Below are positions 53,845 through 60,257 of a DNA stretch of 64,000 bases, in pieces (within the stretch, counting starts at the first letter, position 1; each line of letters begins with the position of its first letter). The translations under genes were made by a program, and so were the position numbers. Location of the stretch: the NCBI RefSeq assembly GCF_900103845.1, contig NZ_FNIJ01000011.1, positions 146,670 through 210,669 on the forward strand, read 5' to 3'. Origin of the DNA: Pseudomonas jinjuensis (GTDB lineage: Bacteria > Pseudomonadota > Gammaproteobacteria > Pseudomonadales > Pseudomonadaceae). Under the pieces are notes generated by a model, which saw only the letters and a program-made list of their open reading frames with translations, made no database searches and was not told the DNA's origin.

Positions 53845-54098
53845 GCAACCACCCCATCGATCCCTGGTTCCCGGAAGTACACCACCCCTTCATCAATGAC
53901 GAGCTGATTCCGCTGCTGACCGACTACATGACCCGAAACGGCTATCCGCCTGGCGCGGTAGTGGCGGCCGTTTTCATGTCCATGGTGACGTCTGCGTACG
54001 CCTGCGGACAGTCGTTCACCGAACTGGAGCGGATGATGGCGTTCGCCTGGCAGTGCGCCGATCAGGCGGAAGGTGCTGCCGGGAGGGTGCTGCAATGA
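53841..54098 (+). CDS. Hypothetical protein, 85 aa
   Basis: Small acidic protein (VHHPFINDELIPLLTDYMTRNGYPPGAVVAAVFMSMVTSAYACGQ) with a helical, partly hydrophobic middle that could be a short amphipathic or membrane-associated segment. ATGA overlaps join it to the KilA-N gene before and the Ash-like gene after, which is the main reason to accept it as real. No family recognised. Confidence 0.65.
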   Translation: MSNHPIDPWFPEVHHPFINDELIPLLTDYMTRNGYPPGAVVAAVFMSMVTSAYACGQSFTELERMMAFAWQCADQAEGAAGRVLQ

Positions 54099-54535
54099 AG
54101 GCCCTTGCGTCTCAATCTGTCTACGGGTATCGTCAGGGCGTCGCAGTAAATCCTGCGGCCGACCTTGGCCGGTCGAACTATCAAGGCGCACAAGCGCCCT
54201 CCATCCGAAAGCAGGCGCTTTTTTTGTGCCTGCAGTTTCGTGTTATGGCGGCTGTGCGTGGGACACCTTCGGGTGTGCCGGTTTCCTTGATGCCGGTCGG
54301 CCAACCCGCGTACAGCTGCCTCCCTAACTCGCTTGGCCGCGAGCGGTGGCAGCTCCTCAATCAAGGAGTCTCGCCCATGAACACCCGCAATCCGTCTGCG
54401 CACGCCTCCGCCTGGAAGGCCCGCGCCCTCTCTGCCCTTCGCAGCAACTCCTCCCTCTCCGTTCGCCTCCGCCGTTACAACGAAGCCATGGCCCGCGCCC
54501 GTGCTCTCGAAGCACAGGAGGTGCGCCATGCGTAA
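54095..54535 (+). CDS. Ash-like satellite protein with internal start
   Basis: 146-residue frame. Residues 50-70 (VMAAVRGTPSGVPVSLMPVGQ) match the VRxGxPxGxPVS signature of phage P4 Ash-family proteins. An intrinsic terminator hairpin (54192-54225) lies inside the coding sequence, typical of ash leader regions. The final 52 residues (from an ATG at 54377 with AAGGAG upstream) are Arg/Ala-rich and could be made as a separate small protein from an internal start. ATGA overlap with the previous gene. Whether the full frame is translated is uncertain. Confidence 0.6.
   Translation: MKALASQSVYGYRQGVAVNPAADLGRSNYQGAQAPSIRKQALFLCLQFRVMAAVRGTPSGVPVSLMPVGQPAYSCLPNSLGRERWQLLNQGVSPMNTRNPSAHASAWKARALSALRSNSSLSVRLRRYNEAMARARALEAQEVRHA
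54192..54225 (+). terminator. Intrinsic terminator inside the ash-like gene
   Basis: AAGCGCC (54192-54198) pairs with GGCGCTT (54214-54220), followed by a seven-T run through 54225. It could attenuate transcription of the downstream replication genes. Confidence 0.75.
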
Positions 54536-54764
54536 TCAACTGGCCAAGAGCAACAACAACCTGCCCGGCGTGCTGTATGCCGCCAGCGGAGAGCTGGACG
54601 GCTGCCGCGCCAGCGTTATGGCCGACGGGCGCAGCGAAGTAACCATGACCTTCGGCCCGGCCAGCGTCACCCTGTCGGCGGCCGCCATGATCGAACTGAT
54701 CACCCACCTGCACAAAGCCATGGGTGCCGTCGTGGATCACGCCGAGAAGGAGGGTCAGCAATGA
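54528..54764 (+). CDS. Hypothetical protein, 78 aa
   Basis: Small protein with a beta-rich N-terminal half (GVLYAASGELDGCRASVMADGRSEVTMTFGPASVTLSA) and a helical C-terminus (AMIELITHLHKAM). AGGAGGTGCGCC precedes the ATG, which lies inside the end of the ash-like gene; its stop overlaps the next 29-codon frame (ATGA). No family recognised. Confidence 0.65.
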   Translation: MRNQLAKSNNNLPGVLYAASGELDGCRASVMADGRSEVTMTFGPASVTLSAAAMIELITHLHKAMGAVVDHAEKEGQQ

Positions 54765-54850
54765 ACCTTGCGACTCCCCTTACTCGCAACGACGCTCATA
54801 TGGAGCGCTCCCGTGCGCTCGAAAATGTGGATGTAGGAGGTGAACAATGA
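54761..54850 (+). CDS. Possible 29-aa micro-protein
   Basis: A 29-codon frame that begins with an ATGA overlap to the previous gene and ends with an ATGA overlap to the next. A TAGGAGGTGAACA site near its end serves the following gene. It may mainly carry ribosomes through the junction. The sequence MNLATPLTRNDAHMERSRAL has no known relatives that I recognise. Confidence 0.4.
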   Translation: MNLATPLTRNDAHMERSRALENVDVGGEQ

Positions 54851-55140
54851 ACGCTTGCGTGAAACCTCTGTTTGCGACCTCGGCCACTACCTTTGCGGTA
54901 TCTGACTCTGATGGCAATCACGCCTTCTCTGTACCTGGCGGAGTCCCGATGGATAGCGCTCATGAGTACTCAAGCTGCTTGCTCTGCGAGGCGCTTGATG
55001 TATTGAACGAGCATTCTGAACAAGGCCTGAGCACATCGATGGTCTATCTGCTCCAACACCATTTGGAGTCGGCCAAGGCGTTAGTTGACGCAGCGGCCAG
55101 CGGCCTTATGAAAATGGAGCAGGTTGGAGGTGAAAAATGA
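54847..55140 (+). CDS. Hypothetical protein, DUF3077-like, 97 aa
   Basis: Protein with FSVPGGVPMDSAHEYSSCLLCEALDVL and a helical C-terminus. The FxVxxGVPxxxALxxAS-type pattern resembles DUF3077 proteins common in Pseudomonas accessory regions, which have no known function. TAGGAGGTGAACA is a strong ribosome site just before the ATG. ATGA overlap with the next gene. Less G+C-rich than chromosomal genes here. Confidence 0.6.
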   Translation: MNACVKPLFATSATTFAVSDSDGNHAFSVPGGVPMDSAHEYSSCLLCEALDVLNEHSEQGLSTSMVYLLQHHLESAKALVDAAASGLMKMEQVGGEK

Positions 55141-55463
55141 ACGCCAAGGCAAACTTCACCCGTAACGAACTGGCCTCAATCGCCGATCACTCCATCGACT
55201 TCATGCGGTATGGACAGCAACACACTCGCTGGCTGGCAGCCTTAATGGCTGCGATTGACGACACGCTTCAGCGTGGCCCTGCCATTCTGGAAGCGCGAGT
55301 GAGTCGGGCACGCGATCTTGCGAGCTTAGGGCAGTACTTGGCTGATGACTGCTCGAACTACCTCGACTGCGAAGCTGAACGGGTGCAAAGCGCACTGGAC
55401 GAAGAGGAGGTCAAGATTGGTGGTTTGAGCAAGGTGGTTGCAGAACCTGGGGGTGAAGCATGA
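55137..55463 (+). CDS. Hypothetical protein, 108 aa
   Basis: Mostly helical protein (FTRNELASIADHSIDFMRYGQQHTRWLAALMAAIDDTL, then RVSRARDLASLGQYLADDCSNYLDCEAERVQSALDEEE). GGAGGTGAAAA precedes the ATG. It overlaps both neighbours by ATGA junctions. Could be a short coiled-coil regulator; no family recognised. Confidence 0.62.
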   Translation: MNAKANFTRNELASIADHSIDFMRYGQQHTRWLAALMAAIDDTLQRGPAILEARVSRARDLASLGQYLADDCSNYLDCEAERVQSALDEEEVKIGGLSKVVAEPGGEA

Positions 55464-55846
55464 ATGCCCATGTAAAAGTCGGCGCCAGCAGTGCTCGACA
55501 TGCCATCGCTTGCCGCGATGACCTGAGTTTCACCGGCAGGACTGCAGATGATCGTGGCCACATGATCAATTGGGCGCCGGTGCGTGTTCCCACCCAGCGT
55601 GATCAATGGAACATCGAGTTTCGCCTCGGCGAAGGAATGGTCGAAGAGGTAGGGGAACTTTGCTCGGTTGATGAACGTGCGGCTTACCACTCGATCCGTT
55701 TCGCCATGACCGCCCCCACTTGGAGAGTTTGCGGTGCTGGGGCAGAGAGTGGATTTGCTGCAGCCGTTGCTGCATTGGCCGTACTTGGCATGCGGGCCTT
55801 GCGGTCGGGCGAGTTGCCCTTCGACCCTGACGCCGTAGAGGACTAA
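55460..55846 (+). CDS. Hypothetical protein, 128 aa
   Basis: Small globular protein. The N-terminal half has FTGRTADDRGHMINWAPVRVPTQRDQWNIEFRLGEGMVEEVG, the C-terminal half a helical AAVAALAVLGMRAL segment. GGGGGTGAAGC precedes the ATG, which overlaps the previous stop. Three bases separate it from the primase gene, so it belongs to the replication operon. No family recognised. Confidence 0.62.
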   Translation: MNAHVKVGASSARHAIACRDDLSFTGRTADDRGHMINWAPVRVPTQRDQWNIEFRLGEGMVEEVGELCSVDERAAYHSIRFAMTAPTWRVCGAGAESGFAAAVAALAVLGMRALRSGELPFDPDAVED

Positions 55847-55849
55847 TCC

Positions 55850-56791
55850 ATGACGAACTTCCCTCCCCGCCGTTTGGCGGGGACGGGTTCGGCTTGCCTG
55901 GAAAAAGTCGAACTCGTCTTTCGTGAAGAACTTCAGGCCATCTTCGGACAACTCGATTGGCTGCCTGTAGCGGACGGAGCAATCCACCGATTCCACGTCC
56001 CGGGTGACCGCACCGGCACCTACAACGGCTGGTATGTGTTGTTCGCCGATGGCATCGCTTCCGGTTGCTTCGGCAGCTGGAAGGCTGGCAGCTCGCACAC
56101 TTGGAGCAGCCGGGATCCGGCGAATCCGGTCGAGGCCGAGCAGGTGCGCCAGCGCATCGAGCAGGCCAGGCTGCAACGGGAGTCCGAGCGCGAGCGGTTG
56201 CAGGCGAATGCTGCCGAGTACGCCAATCGCCGCTGGCGCGATGCTCGGCGTGCCGATCCTGAGCATCCCTACCTGCTGGCCAAGCAAGTTCGCTCCTACG
56301 CCCTGCGCCAGCACGGCGACCTGCTGTTGGTGCCGCTGTACCACGGCGGTCAGTTGGTGAACCTGCAGCGCATCGGCCCGGATGGCAGCAAGCGCTTCCT
56401 CTCCGGTGGTCAGGTCAAGGGCGCCTATTCGCCCCTGGGCCGCATCGAGCCCGGCTGCAGGCTGTACGTCTGCGAAGGCTGGGCCACTGCCGCCACGATC
56501 CACCAACACAGTGGATGCCCGGTCGCTGCGGCGATGAACTCCGGCAACCTCGAACCTGTGGCCAAGGCCCTGCGCGCCAAGTACGGCGAGCTGATCGAGC
56601 TGGTGATTGCCGGTGATGACGACCGCCAGACCCTAGCCGAGGGCAAGGGCAATCCTGGGCGCAGCGCTGCGATGGGGGCAGCGATCGCGGTCAACGGCCT
56701 GGTGGCCTTCCCCGACTGGCCGCCCGGCGCGCCGCTCAACCTCTCGGACTTCAACGACCTGGCCAACTGGAGGGCTGCCAATGAGCGCTGA
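55850..56791 (+). CDS. Toprim-domain primase-like protein
   Basis: 313-residue protein with an N-terminal phage/plasmid primase zinc-binding-like region reduced to FHVPGDRTGTYNGWYVLFADG and a C-terminal Toprim domain: LYVCEGWATAATIHQH (catalytic Glu near 208) and IAGDDDRQ (Asp-x-Asp near 250). It probably makes primers for replication of the element. Its end overlaps the helicase gene by 11 nt. Similar primase-helicase pairs occur in P4-like satellites and integrative elements. Confidence 0.85.
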   Translation: MTNFPPRRLAGTGSACLEKVELVFREELQAIFGQLDWLPVADGAIHRFHVPGDRTGTYNGWYVLFADGIASGCFGSWKAGSSHTWSSRDPANPVEAEQVRQRIEQARLQRESERERLQANAAEYANRRWRDARRADPEHPYLLAKQVRSYALRQHGDLLLVPLYHGGQLVNLQRIGPDGSKRFLSGGQVKGAYSPLGRIEPGCRLYVCEGWATAATIHQHSGCPVAAAMNSGNLEPVAKALRAKYGELIELVIAGDDDRQTLAEGKGNPGRSAAMGAAIAVNGLVAFPDWPPGAPLNLSDFNDLANWRAANER

Positions 56792-58091
56792 GCCTGTCGC
56801 AATCATGAAGCAGCCGGTGTCTCCAAGCTGGCGCGCTGAATTGGCCCCTGCCTCTTCCATCATTCCGATGCCGATCCGCTGGTTGTGGCCTGGTTGGGTT
56901 GCCCGGGGCAAATTGACCCTCCTGGCTGGGGCAGGCGGAAGCGGCAAGACCACTCTCGCCATGGGCCTGATTGGCACGATCACCAATGGCGGACGCTGGC
57001 CGGACGGGGAGCACTGCCACGAGCCGGGCAACGCCCTCATCTGGTCCTCCGAAGATGACCCGGCAGATACGCTGATCCCGCGCCTGATGGCTGCCGGTGC
57101 AAACCTGAATCGCGTCCATATCATCCAAGGGCGCATCAATGCCCTGGGCGAGCGTGAGCCATTCGACCCGGCAACCGACTTCGATCTGCTGTGCGACGCT
57201 GTGGAGGCAATCGGCGGGGCCTCTCTGCTGCTCCTCGATCCGGTGGTCAACGTGGTGAAGGGCGACATGCACAGGGCCAACGATGTCCGCCGGGCGCTCC
57301 AGGCCGTGGTGGACTTCGCGGAACAGCAATGGTGCGCCGTGCTGGGCATCAGCCACTTCAGCAAGGGCAGCGGCGGCGCCTCGCCGGCGGATAGGGTCAT
57401 CGGCAGCCAGGCTTTCGGCGCCCTTGCCCGCGCCGTGCTAGTGGCCGCCAAGCAGGAGGACTCCGACGTCCGTGTCCTGGCCCGCGCCAAGTCGAACATC
57501 GGTACCGACCATGGCGGGTGCTCCTACACCATCGAGACCTGCACCGTTGGCGATGGGCTGGAAACAACCCGCGTGCTGTGGGGCGACACCATCGAGGGCA
57601 GTGCCCGGGAAATTCTCGCAGAAGTGGAACGGATCGAGGGGGACGACCAGACGGATGACGACGATCCCGCCGACGCACTGCGCCGCATTCTGAATTCCGG
57701 CCCACTGTCCGGGAAGGACGCCAAGCGCCTCATGACCGACAACGGCTTCACGCAAAAGCAGATTCGCACTGCCCGTGAAAAGCTGTCTGTCGTGACCACC
57801 CGCGAAGGCTTCGGCAAGGACATCAAGTCCTACTGGTCACTCCCGTCATTCGTGCCCAATTCTCCATTCGTGCCCTCGGAATCCCATTCGTGCCCACTCT
57901 CCAGCGTGGGCACGAATGAGGAAAAAGGGCACGAATGGGCGAATGGCTTCCCTGGTGACGACGATCAGGCAGACATCGAAGACCGCCAAGAAAGCACGAA
58001 GAACGCCACAGAAAACAGTGACGGCCTTCAGGAAAAAGCGGCGGCCTTCGGAGACCAGCGCGAACCCGACGACGACGGGGAGGATCTCTGA
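56781..58091 (+). CDS. RepA-like AAA ATPase/replicative helicase
   Basis: 436-residue RecA-fold ATPase of the RepA/DnaB-like hexameric helicase group. Walker A LLAGAGGSGKTTLA is near 50, SSEDDPADTLIPRL near 95, Walker B LLLLDPV near 150 and SHFSKG (sensor) near 195. The C-terminal 100 residues are acidic and low-complexity; the DNA coding for residues about 355-385 holds five CATTCGTGCCC iteron-like repeats. Encodes the element's likely replication helicase and sits next to the primase. Its TGA overlaps the next ATG (TGATG). Confidence 0.88.
   Translation: MSAEPVAIMKQPVSPSWRAELAPASSIIPMPIRWLWPGWVARGKLTLLAGAGGSGKTTLAMGLIGTITNGGRWPDGEHCHEPGNALIWSSEDDPADTLIPRLMAAGANLNRVHIIQGRINALGEREPFDPATDFDLLCDAVEAIGGASLLLLDPVVNVVKGDMHRANDVRRALQAVVDFAEQQWCAVLGISHFSKGSGGASPADRVIGSQAFGALARAVLVAAKQEDSDVRVLARAKSNIGTDHGGCSYTIETCTVGDGLETTRVLWGDTIEGSAREILAEVERIEGDDQTDDDDPADALRRILNSGPLSGKDAKRLMTDNGFTQKQIRTAREKLSVVTTREGFGKDIKSYWSLPSFVPNSPFVPSESHSCPLSSVGTNEEKGHEWANGFPGDDDQADIEDRQESTKNATENSDGLQEKAAAFGDQREPDDDGEDL
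57847..57937. repeat. Iteron-like cluster (possible origin) in the helicase gene
   Basis: The 11-mer CATTCGTGCCC occurs at 57847, 57865 and 57885, and inverted (GGGCACGAATG) at 57908 and 57927: five exact copies at 18-23-bp steps. This density and the arrangement of 3 direct plus 2 inverted copies suggest a binding array, for example a replication origin or a copy-number control site, within coding sequence. Confidence 0.6.
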
Positions 58092-58387
58092 TGGCCGCCC
58101 TCGACTATCTGACCGAGCGAGGCTTTGCCGCCCGCAAGGTGGGTATGCGCGTTCGCGTGTCTCCGGCCTCGAAGCTCACCGAGGACGTGCGCAAGTACGT
58201 CAAGACGCATCGCCTGGAACTCCTCGCCGAACTCGCGGCAAACGACGGTCAGGAACGCCGCTGCCACTGGCGGATCACCCGCGGCGGGAAACCGCTCTGC
58301 ACGATGATCGGTGAACCCATGACCCGCACCGAAGCCCTGGAATCCGCTCGCTGGCGCTGGCCTGATGTGGAGGTCGATCATGGCTGA
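58091..58387 (+). CDS. Hypothetical protein, 98 aa, TubC-N-like start
   Basis: The N-terminal 55 residues (LTERGFAARKVGMRVRVSPASKLTEDVRKYVKTHRLELLAELA) look like the small TubC-N-type helical docking fold seen in phage and plasmid proteins beside primases. The rest (CHWRITRGGKPLCTMIGEPMTRTEAL) is beta-rich with two Cys. TGATG overlap with the helicase and 8-nt overlap with the next gene. Function unknown; an accessory replication role is plausible. Confidence 0.6.
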   Translation: MAALDYLTERGFAARKVGMRVRVSPASKLTEDVRKYVKTHRLELLAELAANDGQERRCHWRITRGGKPLCTMIGEPMTRTEALESARWRWPDVEVDHG

Positions 58388-58646
58388 GTCATTCGAGCAG
58401 CGAGTCGAGGCGACTGCGAGGATGCTGCTGGCGGCTTGTCGGGAGCAGGGCATCGTCCTTACTGGCGATCTTCGAGTGAACGAAGCTGGTGCAGCAGCTC
58501 TGCTCAATATCTCGGCCGGCCATTTGAAAAATATGCGAACGCAAGATGGCAGTGCGCCACGGCATTACCGTATTCCGATGGCTGGGTGCCAGGTCAGCTA
58601 TCGGTTGCGCGACATTGCCGTCTGGATAGAGATCGGCACTGAGTAG
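58380..58646 (+). CDS. Small HTH (excisionase/MerR-like) protein
   Basis: 88-residue protein with a predicted helix-turn-helix: DLRVNEAGAAALLNISAGHLKNMRTQDGSAPRHYRIPMAG, followed by VSYRLRDIAVWIE, the pattern of helix_turn_helix_17/Xis-type DNA-binding proteins. The ATG at 58380 is preferred to an earlier start because it begins the conserved part. It may act as excisionase or regulator of the capsid gene 92 bp downstream. Confidence 0.7.
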   Translation: MAESFEQRVEATARMLLAACREQGIVLTGDLRVNEAGAAALLNISAGHLKNMRTQDGSAPRHYRIPMAGCQVSYRLRDIAVWIEIGTE

Positions 58647-58737
58647 TACCAGGCAACATGGGGCATCACCTGGCGGCATGGTTTACCGGTCGCCAAGTTG
58701 TGACCATATCTCCAGCGTCCTTTCCTGGAGAGTCCCA

Positions 58738-59748
58738 ATGCGCGAACTTGCTCTTGTCCACTACGTGAAATCGATACTTGCCGCCGACGGCAGGCCTGCG
58801 AATGCCCTTTCAGATGCCAAATCACAATACGGTCATTCCAACCCCGTGCTGCGCTTTCTGGAGAAGGGCGCCGTTGGCACCTGGGACCTTAATGCGGATC
58901 CTGACTTTCGTTCTGCAGGCAGGGCCTTCATCGAACAGGTTCAGGTTCGATCCCTAATCGGAAAGATCAATGCGATTTCGCCCTTCCGCTCCGTGCCGGC
59001 AAACACGCGAGTGTTGGCTCAGACCGAAAGTCCGGTCGCTTACTGGACTGCTGAGGGCGCGCAGAAGGTTGCCTCGCACGCCGCATTTGAGCAGAAGAAA
59101 CTCGACTCCAAGAAAATTACTGGCCTGCTGGTGATGACCAAGGAACTCTTGGACGGACAGGGCGCTGCCTTCGAATCCGCAGTGACCAATGACCTGGTGA
59201 ACCCCATCGCCGCTCTAGAGGGGATTTCTTTCCTCGATCCCAGCAACGGCGGCATTCCCAATCAGTCCCCGGCATCTGTGACTAATGGCGTGACGCCTGT
59301 GCCGTCCTCTGGCACTGATGCCGATGCGGTGCGGGCAGATATCAAGGCTCTCTTCGCAGCCTTTGATGGATCGCTTGAAACTGCTGTGATGGCAATACAC
59401 CCGGAGACCGCCTTGTCCCTGTCCCTTATGCAGGCGGCGCTCGGCGAAACCGGCTTGACGGTGCGCGGTGGTGATTTCTTCGGCGTGCCGGTGGTCACGA
59501 GCGACTCGGTACCGGTCGACTCCAACGGAGCTGTCGTCGCACTGATCGACCCAGCCGGAATCCTGCTCACCGATGAGGGTGTGCAGATCAAACATTCCAA
59601 TCTTTCTACCATCGGGATATCCGGAGAGCAGTACCTTTCCCTCTGGCAGAACAACCTGACCGCCGCCTTGGCTGAGCGCTTCCTGAACTGGGAAGTGGCC
59701 CGCGCTGGCTCTATCGCCTGGCTGTCCGGCGTTCAGTGGGGTGCGTGA
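58738..59748 (+). CDS. HK97-fold phage major capsid protein
   Basis: 336-residue phage capsid protein (HK97 family). It contains VRSLIGKINAISPFRSVPANTRV, the segment KKITGLLVMTKELLDGQGAAFESAVTNDLVNPIAALEGISFLDP, VRGGDFFGVPVVTSDSVP and LWQNNLTAALAERFLNWEVARAGSIAWLSG. No N-terminal delta domain or fused protease is apparent. GGAGAG lies 6 nt before the ATG at 58738; an upstream in-frame start has no ribosome site. No portal, protease or terminase gene is beside it, as would be normal in a phage. Confidence 0.82.
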   Translation: MRELALVHYVKSILAADGRPANALSDAKSQYGHSNPVLRFLEKGAVGTWDLNADPDFRSAGRAFIEQVQVRSLIGKINAISPFRSVPANTRVLAQTESPVAYWTAEGAQKVASHAAFEQKKLDSKKITGLLVMTKELLDGQGAAFESAVTNDLVNPIAALEGISFLDPSNGGIPNQSPASVTNGVTPVPSSGTDADAVRADIKALFAAFDGSLETAVMAIHPETALSLSLMQAALGETGLTVRGGDFFGVPVVTSDSVPVDSNGAVVALIDPAGILLTDEGVQIKHSNLSTIGISGEQYLSLWQNNLTAALAERFLNWEVARAGSIAWLSGVQWGA

Positions 59749-59966
59749 TGAGCGCCGCAGCCGATAAAGCCGAAGCGCTGGTTAAGCGGATCATCGACCA
59801 GGCGAAGGAGTTTGTAGACCAAGGGGTCAAGTCAGACGCATATGCGATGGCTGCCAGCGGAATTCTCGCCGCGCAACTGATCAAGGCCCTCGACCGCATC
59901 GAAGGTCTCGAAGGTGACATCAAGTTGCTGACCGACCTTTTGGCGAGCGTGGAAGAAAAGCGATGA
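59748..59966 (+). CDS. Hypothetical protein, 72 aa
   Basis: Helical protein (ADKAEALVKRIIDQAKEFVDQGVKSDAYAMAASGILAAQLIKALDRIEGLEGDIKLLTDLLASVEE). The heptad spacing suggests a short coiled coil. Its ATG overlaps the capsid stop (TGATG) and its stop overlaps the next ATG, so the capsid, this protein and the next form a coupled unit. Could be a small head or scaffold component; no family recognised. Confidence 0.65.
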   Translation: MSAAADKAEALVKRIIDQAKEFVDQGVKSDAYAMAASGILAAQLIKALDRIEGLEGDIKLLTDLLASVEEKR

Positions 59967-60130
59967 CCCCCGCACTTGCTCAGCGCCTCGCAGAGGTTCG
60001 GGCCATGTGTGGGGAGGTCCAGGTCGTGAAGGAAGAGACGGACCGTCTAGTTGTGCTGGTGCTGGATGGAGATCCGGACCCCTTCCTCATGGTGATCAAT
60101 CTGGATGCTCTCAATCAGCAGCACCACTGA
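59963..60130 (+). CDS. Small protein, 55 aa
   Basis: A 55-codon frame starting in an ATGA overlap with the previous gene: MTPALAQRLAEVRAMCGEV, then a beta-rich RLVVLVLDGDPDPFLMVINL. Codon use matches the neighbours and GGAAGAAAAGCG precedes the start. Accepted because of the coupled arrangement; function unknown. Confidence 0.5.
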   Translation: MTPALAQRLAEVRAMCGEVQVVKEETDRLVVLVLDGDPDPFLMVINLDALNQQHH

Positions 60131-60257
60131 TTCACAGGACAAGTCGTGAGTGTCCACAACAACTGCGACAGCCTGCGCGGGCAGCCCTCCTAGCGAATCA
60201 AGCGCGATATCGCCGGCCCGGCGGCAGGCAACCTACTCGATATGAAAGAGGTGAAAC

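Noticed and set aside
57847..57937. A CRISPR array
   Set aside because: Repeats are only 11 bp, change orientation and are separated by 7-12 bp within a coding sequence; there are no cas genes.
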